NCBI GenBank assembly: GCA_016180845.1
Contig: JACPAK010000001.1
Span: forward strand, 489,497-553,496
DNA length: 64,000 nt
Source: Deltaproteobacteria bacterium
Lineage (GTDB): Bacteria; UBA10199; JACPAL01
Reading direction: 5' to 3'
Shown: in pieces, positions 1 through 7,368 of the stretch
How the letters are laid out: the number at the start of each line of letters is the position of its first letter
How positions within the stretch are numbered: the first letter of the stretch is position 1
Made by a program: the position numbers and the translations under genes
The notes under the pieces: generated by a model
What the model was told of the DNA's origin: nothing
What the model saw: only the letters and a program-made list of their open reading frames with translations
Database searches by the model: none

Positions 1-81
1 GAAGGAATCTTCCGTGAGCTAGTCAGTACCTATTTTGACATCGATTCTGCCTTTGGTCCTCCTGCTCCACAAGATCCGTAG
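1..81 (+). CDS. 3' end of an unidentified gene (partial)
   Basis: The frame starting at base 1 stays open for 26 codons to a TAG at 79-81 and ends with a Pro-rich tail (PPAPQDP). The next ORF begins 15 nt later on the same strand, so the two may be co-transcribed. Too little is present to name a family, and the frame could be open by chance. Confidence 0.4.
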   Translation, partial: EGIFRELVSTYFDIDSAFGPPAPQDP

Positions 82-96
82 AGAAAATCGACTGTC

Positions 97-489
97 ATGT
101 TTTCTATGACAAATCTAGACCCCTTAAGCTCCGCCTTCGAGCGAATGATCGACTTAGCCTTCTCAACTTACTCTTCGGGGAAGAATGGTTTGGTTTTTTG
201 GCGGGGGATAAAAGAAAATTACAGCACGGAACCGATTGAATCGGCTCATTGGTTATCCCCTGTGCCTAAAAAATCAGAAGAGGGTGAATGGAATCCCGAC
301 GGTAGTGCCAATCCGTTGCATTTCTACAATCAGCTCTGGCGAATTCCTGCAGAGAAATCTCTCAGTGAGCGGTCCGTCATGCAGATCGCCTTGAATATTG
401 GACAAGGGCTCGCCTCGGGATCGGTCAACAAAAGATGGTCGCTTCGGGATTTTGTTTTGTTCGACCAGTTGTCCACAGGGGAATTTTAA
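97..489 (+). CDS. hypothetical protein, 130 aa
   Basis: A 130-residue soluble protein with no signal peptide or membrane segment and no motif that I recognise. It is rich in Trp and Ser (for example the segment LVFWRGIKENY around residue 34 and NQLWRIPAEK around 79). The ATG at 97 and a second ATG at 106 are both possible starts; no strong ribosome site decides between them. It follows a truncated gene by 15 nt and is followed by more than 500 bases without a convincing gene. It is kept because the frame is long for this length of DNA and the amino-acid composition looks protein-like. Function unknown. Confidence 0.5.
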   Translation: MFSMTNLDPLSSAFERMIDLAFSTYSSGKNGLVFWRGIKENYSTEPIESAHWLSPVPKKSEEGEWNPDGSANPLHFYNQLWRIPAEKSLSERSVMQIALNIGQGLASGSVNKRWSLRDFVLFDQLSTGEF

Positions 490-499
490 CTGTTCTCTT

Positions 500-551
500 G
501 ATTCTGGGGACACGATATTAATTAGGAGTTAGGTGTTGTGTCCCCGGAATC
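500..551. repeat. REP-like imperfect palindrome (GGGGACAC arms)
   Basis: Fourteen-base arms at 500-513 (GATTCTGGGGACAC) and 538-551 (GTGTCCCCGGAATC) are reverse complements apart from one G-T pair, with a 24-base AT-rich centre. Palindromes with GGGGACAC/GTGTCCCC arms are often seen beside REP-associated Y1 tyrosine transposase genes. No transposase is present here, so this would be a solo copy. Confidence 0.45.
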
Positions 552-987
552 TAGAGAGTCTTTACATAATCCCGTTTTTTGTATCTTGCGTTATACTAAT
601 GTAGCGCGAACAAGCGCAAATGGGGCTACTATGAATCCCGCAAGAAAAATGGAGAAGATTGCCTCGTGACGTGCGTTTCTAACTCGCTTCCTTTGTGTTG
701 CCTGCTAGACTTGGGGTCCATCACTCATCCACCCTACAAAACCACCCGCCAACTGTCCATTCTCGAATCTAAATTCAATTGTCACATTCAAGGCTTCCTC
801 ACCCCCAACACCACTAGGATACAGGAAAGTCGCCCGTCGACTTTTGACCGAAAATAGTTCAAAAACCGGACGCGAGTGTCCGGAAATCAGATATTCAGAC
901 CCCTTGTAACGTCCTCATCATCAGCTCCACCTGGCATGACAATTGCTCTAACCCATACTACATGAGTGAGTTCCACAGAAAACTAGC

Positions 988-1016
988 TTGAAAAGTTCAC
1001 CTCAATGGTGTACTAA
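988..1016 (+). promoter_or_regulatory. possible sigma-70 promoter of the HigBA-like pair
   Basis: TTGAAA at 988-993, a 17-nt spacer, then TACTAA at 1011-1016. A start site about 7 nt downstream would fall inside the GGGAGG ribosome site (1018-1023) of the toxin gene, which would give a nearly leaderless message. Either the true promoter lies further upstream or toxin translation is weak. Confidence 0.35.
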
Positions 1017-1028
1017 TGGGAGGGATTC

Positions 1029-1310
1029 ATGATAACGCAGGTCGCGCTTTCGCGGCAGGTAGAGAAGGATCTAGAGAGAGTTCCGGCGCATATTAAGGTC
1101 AAACTCCTCTCTTGGGTCGAGGCCGTAGAAAACGATGGCCTGGAAAAAGTCAGAAAGATCCCGAGTTATCACGATGAACCCTTGAAAGGGTCTCGAATCG
1201 GGCAAAGGTCGATCCGGTTGAGCCTGAGCTATCGGGCGATTTACGAGGTTCGATCGGAGGGGCCTCCACGGATTATCGAGATTCAGGAGGTAACGAAGCA
1301 TGACTACTAA
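1029..1310 (+). CDS. higB: RelE/HigB-type toxin
   Basis: A 93-aa basic protein of the RelE/ParE toxin superfamily. These act as ribosome-dependent mRNA endonucleases that stop translation. The family pattern is visible: a helical N-terminus (VEKDLERVPAHIKVKLLSW), the strand segment GSRIGQRSIRLSLSYRAIY around residues 56-74, and a basic C-terminal strand ending in VTKHDY. The ribosome site GGGAGG sits 5 nt before the ATG. It overlaps the following helix-turn-helix gene by 11 nt, and the toxin-first order is typical of HigBA rather than RelBE. The exact subfamily is inferred from that order and the XRE partner. Length matches the family. Confidence 0.85.
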   Translation: MITQVALSRQVEKDLERVPAHIKVKLLSWVEAVENDGLEKVRKIPSYHDEPLKGSRIGQRSIRLSLSYRAIYEVRSEGPPRIIEIQEVTKHDY

Positions 1311-1599
1311 AGCGAGAAAGTTTCTGGAATCAAAAGTCGGCCCCTTAACCTTGGGAAAACTCCTCATGTCGATTCGCCTGGGTGACGAGATGAGCCAGAC
1401 TGAATTTGCCGAGAAACTCCGGATCTCCAAGTCCCACCTCTGCGACATTGAACAAGACCGCAAGAGCATCAGTCCCGAACGCGCTGCCCGCTTTGCCCGC
1501 CTCTTGGGATATTCCGAGGAACAGTTTGTCCGATTGACGCTTCAAGGGATGTTAGATGATGCAAAAATACCGATGACAGTTAGCGTGAAGGCGGCGTGA
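1300..1599 (+). CDS. higA: XRE-family antitoxin (HigA-like)
   Basis: A 99-aa protein with a Cro/CI helix-turn-helix at about residues 17-70: LTLGKLLMSIR, MSQTEFAEKLRISKSHLCDI and the family tail in DRKSISPERAARFARLLGY. HigA antitoxins bind their toxin and repress their own promoter. The start overlaps the toxin gene by 11 nt, so translation is probably coupled. The ATG at 1300 is preceded by GGAGG at 1286-1290. There is no C-terminal metallopeptidase domain, so this is the plain DNA-binding form. Confidence in the pairing is high; the target and physiological role are not visible. Confidence 0.85.
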   Translation: MTTKARKFLESKVGPLTLGKLLMSIRLGDEMSQTEFAEKLRISKSHLCDIEQDRKSISPERAARFARLLGYSEEQFVRLTLQGMLDDAKIPMTVSVKAA

Positions 1600-1659
1600 G
1601 GCCGGGCCTATAGCGACTCCGGCTATCCACATTTGAGAATTTGTTATCCAAAGTAAATT

Positions 1660-2085
1660 ATGTTACCAATCCATCGCGTGAACTGGGAAGATTTTATTAA
1701 GGAACTGAAATGCTTAGCGGGAAAGATCGAGGAAGCACCCGATCTGATCGTCGGTATTTCTAGAGGAGGCTTGGTCCCCGCGAGGCTCTTGGCAACGTAT
1801 CTCAAGGTCAAAGACCTGCACTGTTTATCTGTTCGAAAAATTGGGGGTGAGAGGAAAGTTGTTACCGAGATAACGGATGACATCCGTGGAAAGAGGATTC
1901 TTTTAGTGGAGGATATGCTGGAGACCGGAAAAAGCCTTATTGTGGCTAAGAAGCATCTTGAATCAAAAGCGGCTCTTGTGAAGACCGCATGTCTCTACAC
2001 AATGCCAGTTTCTGAGATAGAACCTGATTTTTTTCTGAGACAAGTAAAAGAGATAGAGAAATTTCCGTGGGAATCCGAATCATGA
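1660..2085 (+). CDS. phosphoribosyltransferase-fold protein
   Basis: A 141-aa type I phosphoribosyltransferase. The PRPP-binding loop ILLVEDMLETGKS lies at about residues 80-92, and the family's first glycine-rich loop VGISRGGLVPARLLA at 31-45. These enzymes move a phosphoribosyl group from PRPP to a base; Gpt-like xanthine/guanine enzymes are the nearest in length and layout, but the hood region that fixes the substrate is too short to assign one. The loop has VED in place of the usual VDD, which is common in uncharacterised members. It lies 60 nt after the antitoxin gene and converges with the next operon. Substrate unknown. Confidence 0.75.
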   Translation: MLPIHRVNWEDFIKELKCLAGKIEEAPDLIVGISRGGLVPARLLATYLKVKDLHCLSVRKIGGERKVVTEITDDIRGKRILLVEDMLETGKSLIVAKKHLESKAALVKTACLYTMPVSEIEPDFFLRQVKEIEKFPWESES

Positions 2086-2101
2086 GGATTTAAAGGTAAC
2101 C

Positions 2102-2506
2102 TCACCTCCTCCTCAACCCCAGCACCACGATGATACAACTCCCATCAGCGATCACGTTGAGCCCATGTTTGCGGGCGTAGGCAACCGCGGCGGGACTTTC
2201 GGCGCCGGGTTGCATCCAGATATTTTGAATTCCTTTCTCGACCGCCTCCCGCACCACTCGCTCCGTCACGGGTGGCGGCGTGATGATCGAAATGCTCTGC
2301 ACCTCCTCCGGCAATTCCTTCACGCTCGCAAAACAGGTGACCCCTTCCACCTCTCGCTCCTTGGGATTGATCGGATACGCCTTGAGATGATGCTGAAGGT
2401 ACGTCTTCAAAACGCGATTGCCGTATTTGGCAGGGTCTCTCGAGGCCCCGACCACTCCAAAGGCGGGGGATTTAAGAAATTGTTCGATCTGTTCTTCGGG
2501 GGTCAT
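2102..2506 (-). CDS. CoA-binding domain protein (YccU-like)
   Basis: A 134-aa single-domain Rossmann protein of the CoA_binding family (YccU type). Visible marks are FGVVGASRDPAKYGNRV near residues 16-32, the segment AYPINPKEREVEGV, and the end VIADGSCIIV. Family members bind CoA; their cellular role is poorly known. The start overlaps the stop of the upstream TfoX-like gene by 4 nt (ATGA), making it the last gene of a three-gene minus-strand operon with the DUF167 gene. Length agrees with the family and the protein looks intact. Confidence 0.85.
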   Translation of the reverse strand: MTPEEQIEQFLKSPAFGVVGASRDPAKYGNRVLKTYLQHHLKAYPINPKEREVEGVTCFASVKELPEEVQSISIITPPPVTERVVREAVEKGIQNIWMQPGAESPAAVAYARKHGLNVIADGSCIIVVLGLRRR

Positions 2507-2839
2507 TTTTTTAGTCTCTTCTGCTCACGAACCTCTTGATACGCCTTCTCCGCCCAAACTTTCAACATCTCCGGGTCTTCCAATATTTCCTCGGGTACTT
2601 GCCAGTAGGACATCGTGACCTGCTTGCCCTTGGATTCGTACGTAAAAGGAGACGCCCCCGCCGCTTCATAGTCAGGGCGATTGGTGTCGCCCACTTTTGA
2701 AGTAAAGGGTGTCATCGACGATGATCGCAAACATTTTTCCCTGTCGGTAGATGCCGTAGCCGCCGAACATTTTTCGTGCGGTCACCTTGGCCCAAGGAGA
2801 GAGGAGGTCGATCGCATAATCACAATAGTCGCGGCTCAT
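2503..2839 (-). pseudogene. TfoX N-terminal domain gene, frameshifted by one base
   Basis: Read from the ATG at 2839, the first frame gives a TfoX_N start (MSRDYCDYAIDLLSPW, then RKMFGGYGIYRQGKMF) to about residue 50, then stops early. The following frame carries the remainder: KVGDTNRPDYEAAG, MSYWQVPEEILEDPEML. The frames join at the TTTT run at 2695-2698: removing one T gives a continuous 111-aa protein that reads LYFKVGDTNR. The gene overlaps both neighbours by ATGA junctions, so it was recently a working operon member. Family members with this domain include the competence regulator TfoX/Sxy, but small single-domain versions have unknown roles. The shift could be a real mutation or a sequence error in a homopolymer. 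Confidence 0.85.
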
Positions 2840-3054
2840 CTGATTTCCACTAACTTCTTTCTCCCCCGTGCTCCTTTTACAATCAACACCGCCGATTTTG
2901 GGACCGAAAAATAATCCGCTAGGGTTTCGACCACCGCCTCATTCGCCTTCCCCTCCACCGGCGCCGCGCGAACCAACACACGGTACGAACCATCCGCGCA
3001 TTTCTCAACCCCTTCTTTTCTGGCATTGGGTTTGACGGTGATTGAGATTTTCAT
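2836..3054 (-). CDS. DUF167 / YggU family protein
   Basis: A 72-aa protein of the DUF167 (YggU) family. It shows the family's core ITVKPNARKEGVEK, then RVLVRAAPVEGKANEAVVE and VLIVKGARGRKKLVEI. Function is unknown, although members are widespread and often lie beside housekeeping genes. Its TGA overlaps the ATG of the TfoX-like gene (2836-2839), so it leads the three-gene operon. Length is at the lower end for the family, but both conserved blocks are present. Confidence 0.85.
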   Translation of the reverse strand: MKISITVKPNARKEGVEKCADGSYRVLVRAAPVEGKANEAVVETLADYFSVPKSAVLIVKGARGRKKLVEIR

Positions 3055-3064
3055 TCTGTTGTCG

Positions 3065-3601
3065 TCAACTTGTCTTAAGCAAATGATTGAGAAACTCTAG
3101 ATCCTGAGCATCCGAGGCGGAATGACGATCCGCATAAGCGAGTTTTTTGAGATGGAGGAGGTCCTCGGCAGAAGCAACTCGCAAAGAACTTGATTTAATC
3201 TTGACCTTGGTGGCCCGTAACTCAATCTCCTTTGCCGGAAGGGGGAAGTCGAGAAGGAGGTCTACTTTAAGTCTCGTTTCCCAATCGAAAAAAAAGAGAG
3301 AGTCTGGCAAATTTGACTTCAGCCTGATTGAAGCGATTTTCTGATTGTCGATGGTTCTGAGAACCTCCCCCTGCTGATTAAATTTTGTAACCAATTCAAA
3401 GCCCTGTTTGTAGAAAACTTCCAGAAGGCTATCGACCGACAAGTTTTGAAGTGAAACCAGAAAATCAAAGTCTTTGGTGACTCGCTGAGATCCAAGAATT
3501 ACCAAGGCAACACCGCCAACCAGAACCGGTTTGAACCCCCTTTTTTTGAGAGCTTGTGAGAGAGTAATGACTCTACTGAGATGATCGATTTTATCTGCCA
3601 T
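3065..3601 (-). CDS. nucleotidyltransferase-fold protein
   Basis: A 178-aa protein with a minimal nucleotidyltransferase core. VLVGGVALVILGSQRVTKDF at about residues 27-46 gives the GG/GS motif followed by the metal-binding Asp pair in KDFDFLV, and a further acidic residue is likely in LKVDLLLDF near 113-121. The C-terminal helix (ASAEDLLHLKKLAYADRHSA) is typical of DUF6036/AbiEii-like enzymes. Such proteins transfer NMPs to RNA or protein, and several are toxins of MNT/HEPN or AbiE systems. It begins 6 nt after a small Gly/Arg-rich gene, and the two look co-transcribed. Whether it is a toxin, an antitoxin or something else is not visible. Confidence 0.75.
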   Translation of the reverse strand: MADKIDHLSRVITLSQALKKRGFKPVLVGGVALVILGSQRVTKDFDFLVSLQNLSVDSLLEVFYKQGFELVTKFNQQGEVLRTIDNQKIASIRLKSNLPDSLFFFDWETRLKVDLLLDFPLPAKEIELRATKVKIKSSSLRVASAEDLLHLKKLAYADRHSASDAQDLEFLNHLLKTS

Positions 3602-3607
3602 AAATGT

Positions 3608-3802
3608 TCAAGTTTTTCTCAAGGCTACGAACGCCTCAAGGTATCTGAAGTTGTCTTCAATCCGACGCTCGGCATGAAAAGAGAGCGACTTGGCCCTGCC
3701 ACCCAGCGAGGCGATTTTTCGCCTCTCGTGAGATGAAAGATTTCGGGCCCGCGCCCGTCCGCCACGTCGACCCAATGCCTTGGCTAGAGCTTTGGTATTC
3801 AT
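3608..3802 (-). CDS. small Gly/Arg-rich protein paired with nucleotidyltransferase
   Basis: A 64-aa basic protein with two KGG-like repeats: KALGRRGGRARARNLSSHER and then IASLGGRAKSLS, followed by a short helix (RRIEDNFRYLEAFVALRK). An ATG at 3802 preceded by GGAG-type sequences is preferred over a TTG at 3823. The repeats resemble the GGxxxxxxx repeats of stress-induced KGG proteins. It lies 6 nt before the nucleotidyltransferase gene, and a hairpin and a palindrome lie upstream. The fixed pairing of a small basic protein with a nucleotidyltransferase suggests a two-gene module, possibly toxin-antitoxin; this is inference. Confidence 0.65.
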   Translation of the reverse strand: MNTKALAKALGRRGGRARARNLSSHERRKIASLGGRAKSLSFHAERRIEDNFRYLEAFVALRKT

Positions 3803-3837
3803 GGTTTCCGACTCCGTCTCCAACCATTTCTTCGTCC

Positions 3838-3854
3838 ACCCGCTGTAGGCGGGT
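3838..3854. promoter_or_regulatory. hairpin in the leader of the nucleotidyltransferase pair
   Basis: Six-base arms ACCCGC / GCGGGT with a 5-nt loop, next to a GGGTACCC palindrome (3851-3858). It lies between the palindromic promoter region and the first gene, so it would form in the 5' leader. Role unknown. Confidence 0.4.
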
Positions 3855-3877
3855 ACCCGAACTTAGTCATACAAATT

Positions 3878-3901
3878 ATTATACTTAGCGCTAAGCATAA
3901 T
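3878..3901. promoter_or_regulatory. 24-bp palindrome overlapping a TATAAT box
   Basis: The sequence is self-complementary over 24 bp apart from one pair, with the perfect core CTTAGCGCTAAG at 3884-3895. On the minus strand its right half merges into TATAAT, a perfect -10 box for the downstream pair of genes. A palindrome covering a -10 box is the usual design of an autorepressed toxin-antitoxin-type operator. Confidence 0.55.
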
Positions 3902-3920
3902 TACAAGGGGGTTTAAGCGG

Positions 3921-4103
3921 CTATTCATTCTCCCGCCGCGCTGAAACCTCACTGCCTTCCTCTGAGTAGGTTACTGTCATTATAATCGGCCGGCAGCAGA
4001 CGTGACAATCCTCAACATACTCGATCGTTTCATCGGACGGTTCCGGTTCCATAATGATCGACTCACCGCAGTAAGGACACGAGACGGAGATTGATTCGTT
4101 CAT
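3921..4103 (-). CDS. CPXCG-type zinc-ribbon protein
   Basis: A 60-aa protein of the Cys_rich_CPXG family. Two Cys pairs are in place: SCPYCGESI at residues 8-16 and DCHVCCRPI at about 32-40, enough to bind one zinc. The stretch between them is acidic (PEPSDETIEYVE). Members are small, cytosolic and of unknown function. It reads toward the palindromic promoter of the next genes and begins 29 nt downstream of the aquaporin gene's stop. Confidence 0.85.
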   Translation of the reverse strand: MNESISVSCPYCGESIIMEPEPSDETIEYVEDCHVCCRPIIMTVTYSEEGSEVSARRENE

Positions 4104-4131
4104 CTGTCAACATTTGCCCGAAAATCAACTT

Positions 4132-4794
4132 TCATGTTGTTTTATTCGGGGAGAGAAAGCGGAATAAAGACATTGCCAAAAAGGCACCCACGAATTGAGC
4201 CACAATAAACCCGGGGATATCTTCGGGGCGTATTCCCGTAAATGTGTCTGTCAGACCTCTTGCCAAGGTGACTGCCGGATTCGCAAAAGAGGTGGATGAG
4301 GTAAACCAATAGGCGGCCATGATGTAGAGGCCGACCGCCGCAGGAACAGCACGAGGGTGATCCCGAGCACAACTCAAGATGGTCAAAAGCAACCCGAAGG
4401 TGGCGACAGACTCCCCAAAGATCTGGTGATACCCGTCGCGGGCATGGGTCGAGACCATTAAGATCGGCTCACCGAACATGAGATGAGCGATCCAGACCCC
4501 CCCCATAGCACCGAGCACCTGAGCCATTATGTAGTAAAGGATCTGGCCCCATGACATATCAGCTCGTCGTCCCAGAACGAGCGTGACCGCTGGGTTGAAG
4601 TGGGCCCCGGAAACATTTCCGAAAATCAGAATCAAGACAACGAGAGCCGCGCCCGTGGCAAGACTATTGGCCAACAAGGCGATCGCTACATTCCCGCCAG
4701 CGAGTCGCTCCCCCATAATTCCTGACCCGACAACGGCCGTCAGCAGCAGGGCAGTACCGATCGCCTCGGCAATCACTTTACGCAGAGTCATCAT
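4132..4794 (-). CDS. aquaporin / MIP family channel
   Basis: A 220-aa six-helix membrane channel. Both NPA boxes are intact, at residues 67-69 (SGAHFNPAVT) and 172-174 (SFANPAVTLAR), and Arg179 of the selectivity filter follows the second. It transports water or small neutral solutes across the inner membrane. The short loops suit an AqpZ-like protein, although arsenite-conducting AqpS relatives look similar; the arsC in this window is 16 kb away, so that link is weak. The start overlaps the end of the Dph6-like gene by 17 nt, so the two are translated as an operon. Length is slightly under AqpZ. Confidence 0.9.
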   Translation of the reverse strand: MMTLRKVIAEAIGTALLLTAVVGSGIMGERLAGGNVAIALLANSLATGAALVVLILIFGNVSGAHFNPAVTLVLGRRADMSWGQILYYIMAQVLGAMGGVWIAHLMFGEPILMVSTHARDGYHQIFGESVATFGLLLTILSCARDHPRAVPAAVGLYIMAAYWFTSSTSFANPAVTLARGLTDTFTGIRPEDIPGFIVAQFVGAFLAMSLFRFLSPNKTT

Positions 4795-5509
4795 CGATCA
4801 CCTTTTGATCTCTTGACTGAGAACAATGCAAGAATTTAATAAGGCGCACATCCGTAAACACAAAACCGTCCCGTTCTACGGTCTTCCCAACCTTTACCGG
4901 TATCCTCTCTTTAAAGATCGGGGCGGCGTGGACCATGGAATGGAATTCTCCATTTTCACCGCAGGGATCAATATGAGGAGGAAGAGAGGCGAGAAACTTG
5001 TGATCAAACGCGCTCCCGCAAAATTTCTTGGGGAGTTTTTTGGGATCGATACAGGTGATGACCGCCTCAAAACGATCTTCGATCATCTTCAAGGCAAGTC
5101 CCTTGGTATCCCGAAGCCAAAGCGGAAAGACTCCTTGGAGCCCGAGCTTGGCAAGGTTTTGTTCCCGATATCTCCGGAGATTTTCCAAAAAGAGATCACC
5201 AAAGATAACGTGAGTCACCCCTTCTTGTTTCATCGATCTTAAAAATGTCTCCATCTTCTCTTCGTAGAGTTGATTCGGGCAGGGGCTTGGGATCTTGATC
5301 TTGTGGAGGGGAATGCCAACCGACTCTGCCTGACGGTCGAGGATCTCCTCTCGAACCCCGTGCATGCTTACCCTGCCAAAGGTCTCGGTGACGGTGGTGA
5401 CTAACCCGACAACATCATACAAACCGTCCTTCAAAACCTCAAAGAGGGTATAGGCGCTATCCTTTCCGCTGCTCCAGGAAAGGAGGGCTTTTGTTTTTGA
5501 AGTGGACAT
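4778..5509 (-). CDS. Dph6-like ATP-pyrophosphatase (DUF71)
   Basis: A 243-aa N-type ATP pyrophosphatase. The PP-loop LLSWSSGKDSAYTLFE lies at residues 9-24, and the family motif FGDLFLENLRRYRE at about 104-117. The C-terminal part (FHSMVHAAPIF) is also typical of the family. The eukaryotic relative is diphthine-ammonia ligase; bacteria lack diphthamide, so bacterial members are usually listed as adenosine nucleotide alpha-hydrolase-like or unknown amide ligases. It lies 6 nt downstream of an ABC-F gene and overlaps the aquaporin start by 17 nt. The protein looks complete; the substrate is unknown. Confidence 0.85.
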   Translation of the reverse strand: MSTSKTKALLSWSSGKDSAYTLFEVLKDGLYDVVGLVTTVTETFGRVSMHGVREEILDRQAESVGIPLHKIKIPSPCPNQLYEEKMETFLRSMKQEGVTHVIFGDLFLENLRRYREQNLAKLGLQGVFPLWLRDTKGLALKMIEDRFEAVITCIDPKKLPKKFCGSAFDHKFLASLPPHIDPCGENGEFHSMVHAAPIFKERIPVKVGKTVERDGFVFTDVRLIKFLHCSQSRDQKVIDDDSA

Positions 5510-5515
5510 AAGGAA

Positions 5516-7309
5516 TTATGCATCGTCTATCTTGGCAGCCATATCCAGCTTTTTATATTTCTCAGCGATTTTTTTCTGAAGAGCCTTGATCGTTTTGGAG
5601 AGGGCCACAAATTGGTCCACGGCCTTGGCCTTCGAGGCCTCGATGACCTGTTGATTCGCCGCACTCAATTCGACCTCCAGTGCGATGATTTCATTCTCCA
5701 GGGAGCTCAACTCTTCCTTTGAGGGGTGTCGCTTACGGGCCGTTTTTTTGTTTTCAATTTTAGCGATTTTTTCGGGCGTTTCCACTACGGTCTCGGGCAA
5801 GGGAGCCGGTTTTGGGATATCCCCTTCCTCTTCCCAGCCGATCTTTTCAAGGAAATCATCGTAGCTGCCATTAAAAACTTCGGCCGTTCCATGTTGGAAC
5901 AGAACCAGGCGCGTTGCCACCTCCCGCAGGATCATTTCGCTGTGGGTCACAATGACAACCGCCCCTTCAAACTCCCTGATTCCTTCAATAAGCGCTTCAA
6001 TCGATTGCATGTCCAGATGGTTGGTTGGTTCATCCAGAAAAAGGAGGTTGGCCGGTGAGGCCAGGATTTTTCCCAGAAGAACGCGACTTTTTTCACCCCC
6101 GGAGAGGACGGAAATCTTCTTTTCCGCATGGTCGCCGGAAAACATCATGATCCCGCAGAGCGTCCGGACGGCGGTCCGGTTGAGAGTCATGTTCGAAGAG
6201 CCTATTTCATCCTCCACGGTCTGATCGGGATGCAGGCGGTCGATGTTCGTCTGGCCAAAATGGCCGAGTTGCAGATGGTCATGGGACCGGATGGTGCCAT
6301 GCAACGGAGTGAGGTTGCCCGCCATCAGGTTTAAAAGGGTCGACTTTCCATAACCATTTTTCCCGATCACGGCGATCCGATCCCTGGCATGGATGGAGAG
6401 ATTAAAATTACGGATCAGCGGTTTTTGCGGGTCAAAATGGAAGGATAGATCATGAACCTCCATCAGTTTTTTTGCCCCGAGTGGGGCATAGTGAAAGGAA
6501 AAATCAAGATCGGCGATGCGGCCCAATCGCCGCGTCGCAGACATCTTTTCCAGCTGTTTGATGCGGGACTGTACCGAGGAAGCCTTGGTTGCCTGGGCAC
6601 GAAAGCGATTGATAAAGGTTTCCACCTGCTTTCTCTTCTTCTCTTCGTTGACCCGCGTTTTTTCGTGGATCTCCTCGTCCTGGGCGATTTGGGCGTAAAG
6701 TTTTCCGGTACCGCCGGGAAGTTTCTGGATCGTATGCCTGTGGATGGCGGCCGTATGGGTCGTGACGCTATCCATAAATTCCCGGTCGTGTGAGATCACA
6801 ATCAGCTCGTTTTTCCACGAGCGTAAAAACTGTGTGATCCATCGGATGGAGAGGATATCCAGATGGTTGGTCGGTTCATCCAGCAGCAGGAGGTTGGGGT
6901 TGGAAACCAGCACCTTGGCCAAGTTCAACCGGATCTGAAAACCGCCGGAAAATGTGGTGGGGGATTTTGCCATATCCTCCTCCAGAAACCCCAGACCAAA
7001 AAGGATCCGTTCCACCTTGTAATGATCCCACTCTTCCCCTTCCGGCAGACCGAGACAGCCTTCTTCCAGAACGGTCGGTTCCGTAAAATGAATGTGTTGG
7101 GCCAAATGTCCTATCCGGTAGTTGCGCGGGATGGAAATCTTTCCGGAATCGGGTTCCTCCTCTCCCAGCAGGAGGCGAAACAGGGTCGATTTGCCATGAC
7201 CATTTCTTCCGACAAGGCCCAAACGCTCACCGGGAGACATCTGCAGGGTCGCCCCCTCAAACAGGATTTGCGAGCCATAGGATTTGTAGAGATTCTGAAC
7301 GCTCAACAT
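5516..7309 (-). CDS. ABC-F family ATPase
   Basis: A 597-aa protein with two ABC ATPase domains and no membrane segments. Domain 1 has Walker A GRNGHGKST at about 34-42, the signature SGGFQIRLNLAKV and LLLDEPTNHLD. A charged linker (EKKRKQVETFINRFRAQATK) follows. Domain 2 has GKNGYGKST, LSGGEKSRVLLG and LFLDEPTNHLD. The C-terminal 90 residues form a coiled coil like Uup/YheS. ABC-F proteins bind the ribosomal E site and relieve stalled translation or give antibiotic resistance. The layout and C-terminal coil suit the YheS/Uup group; the exact subtype is not certain. It leads a run with the Dph6-like and aquaporin genes. Confidence 0.92.
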   Translation of the reverse strand: MLSVQNLYKSYGSQILFEGATLQMSPGERLGLVGRNGHGKSTLFRLLLGEEEPDSGKISIPRNYRIGHLAQHIHFTEPTVLEEGCLGLPEGEEWDHYKVERILFGLGFLEEDMAKSPTTFSGGFQIRLNLAKVLVSNPNLLLLDEPTNHLDILSIRWITQFLRSWKNELIVISHDREFMDSVTTHTAAIHRHTIQKLPGGTGKLYAQIAQDEEIHEKTRVNEEKKRKQVETFINRFRAQATKASSVQSRIKQLEKMSATRRLGRIADLDFSFHYAPLGAKKLMEVHDLSFHFDPQKPLIRNFNLSIHARDRIAVIGKNGYGKSTLLNLMAGNLTPLHGTIRSHDHLQLGHFGQTNIDRLHPDQTVEDEIGSSNMTLNRTAVRTLCGIMMFSGDHAEKKISVLSGGEKSRVLLGKILASPANLLFLDEPTNHLDMQSIEALIEGIREFEGAVVIVTHSEMILREVATRLVLFQHGTAEVFNGSYDDFLEKIGWEEEGDIPKPAPLPETVVETPEKIAKIENKKTARKRHPSKEELSSLENEIIALEVELSAANQQVIEASKAKAVDQFVALSKTIKALQKKIAEKYKKLDMAAKIDDA

Positions 7310-7368
7310 ACGGGTTAATTATGCTAAGGGACACGCCTTGAACTGATAGAGCGCCAGACCCGGCATTC

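Larger units (their letters stand above)
490..1028. other. intergenic stretch without a convincing gene
   Basis: About 540 bases. It holds an imperfect palindrome at 500-551, a short hairpin at 866-883 (CCGGAC / GTCCGG arms) and a possible promoter at 988-1016. A 63-codon frame at 666-857 has no ribosome site and an unstructured composition, so it is not called. I see nothing else. Confidence 0.5.

Noticed and set aside
666-857. 63-codon frame
   Set aside because: No ribosome site, no known motif, no conserved-looking composition.
4826-5242. 138-codon plus-strand frame
   Set aside because: Antisense to the Dph6-like gene, no motif.
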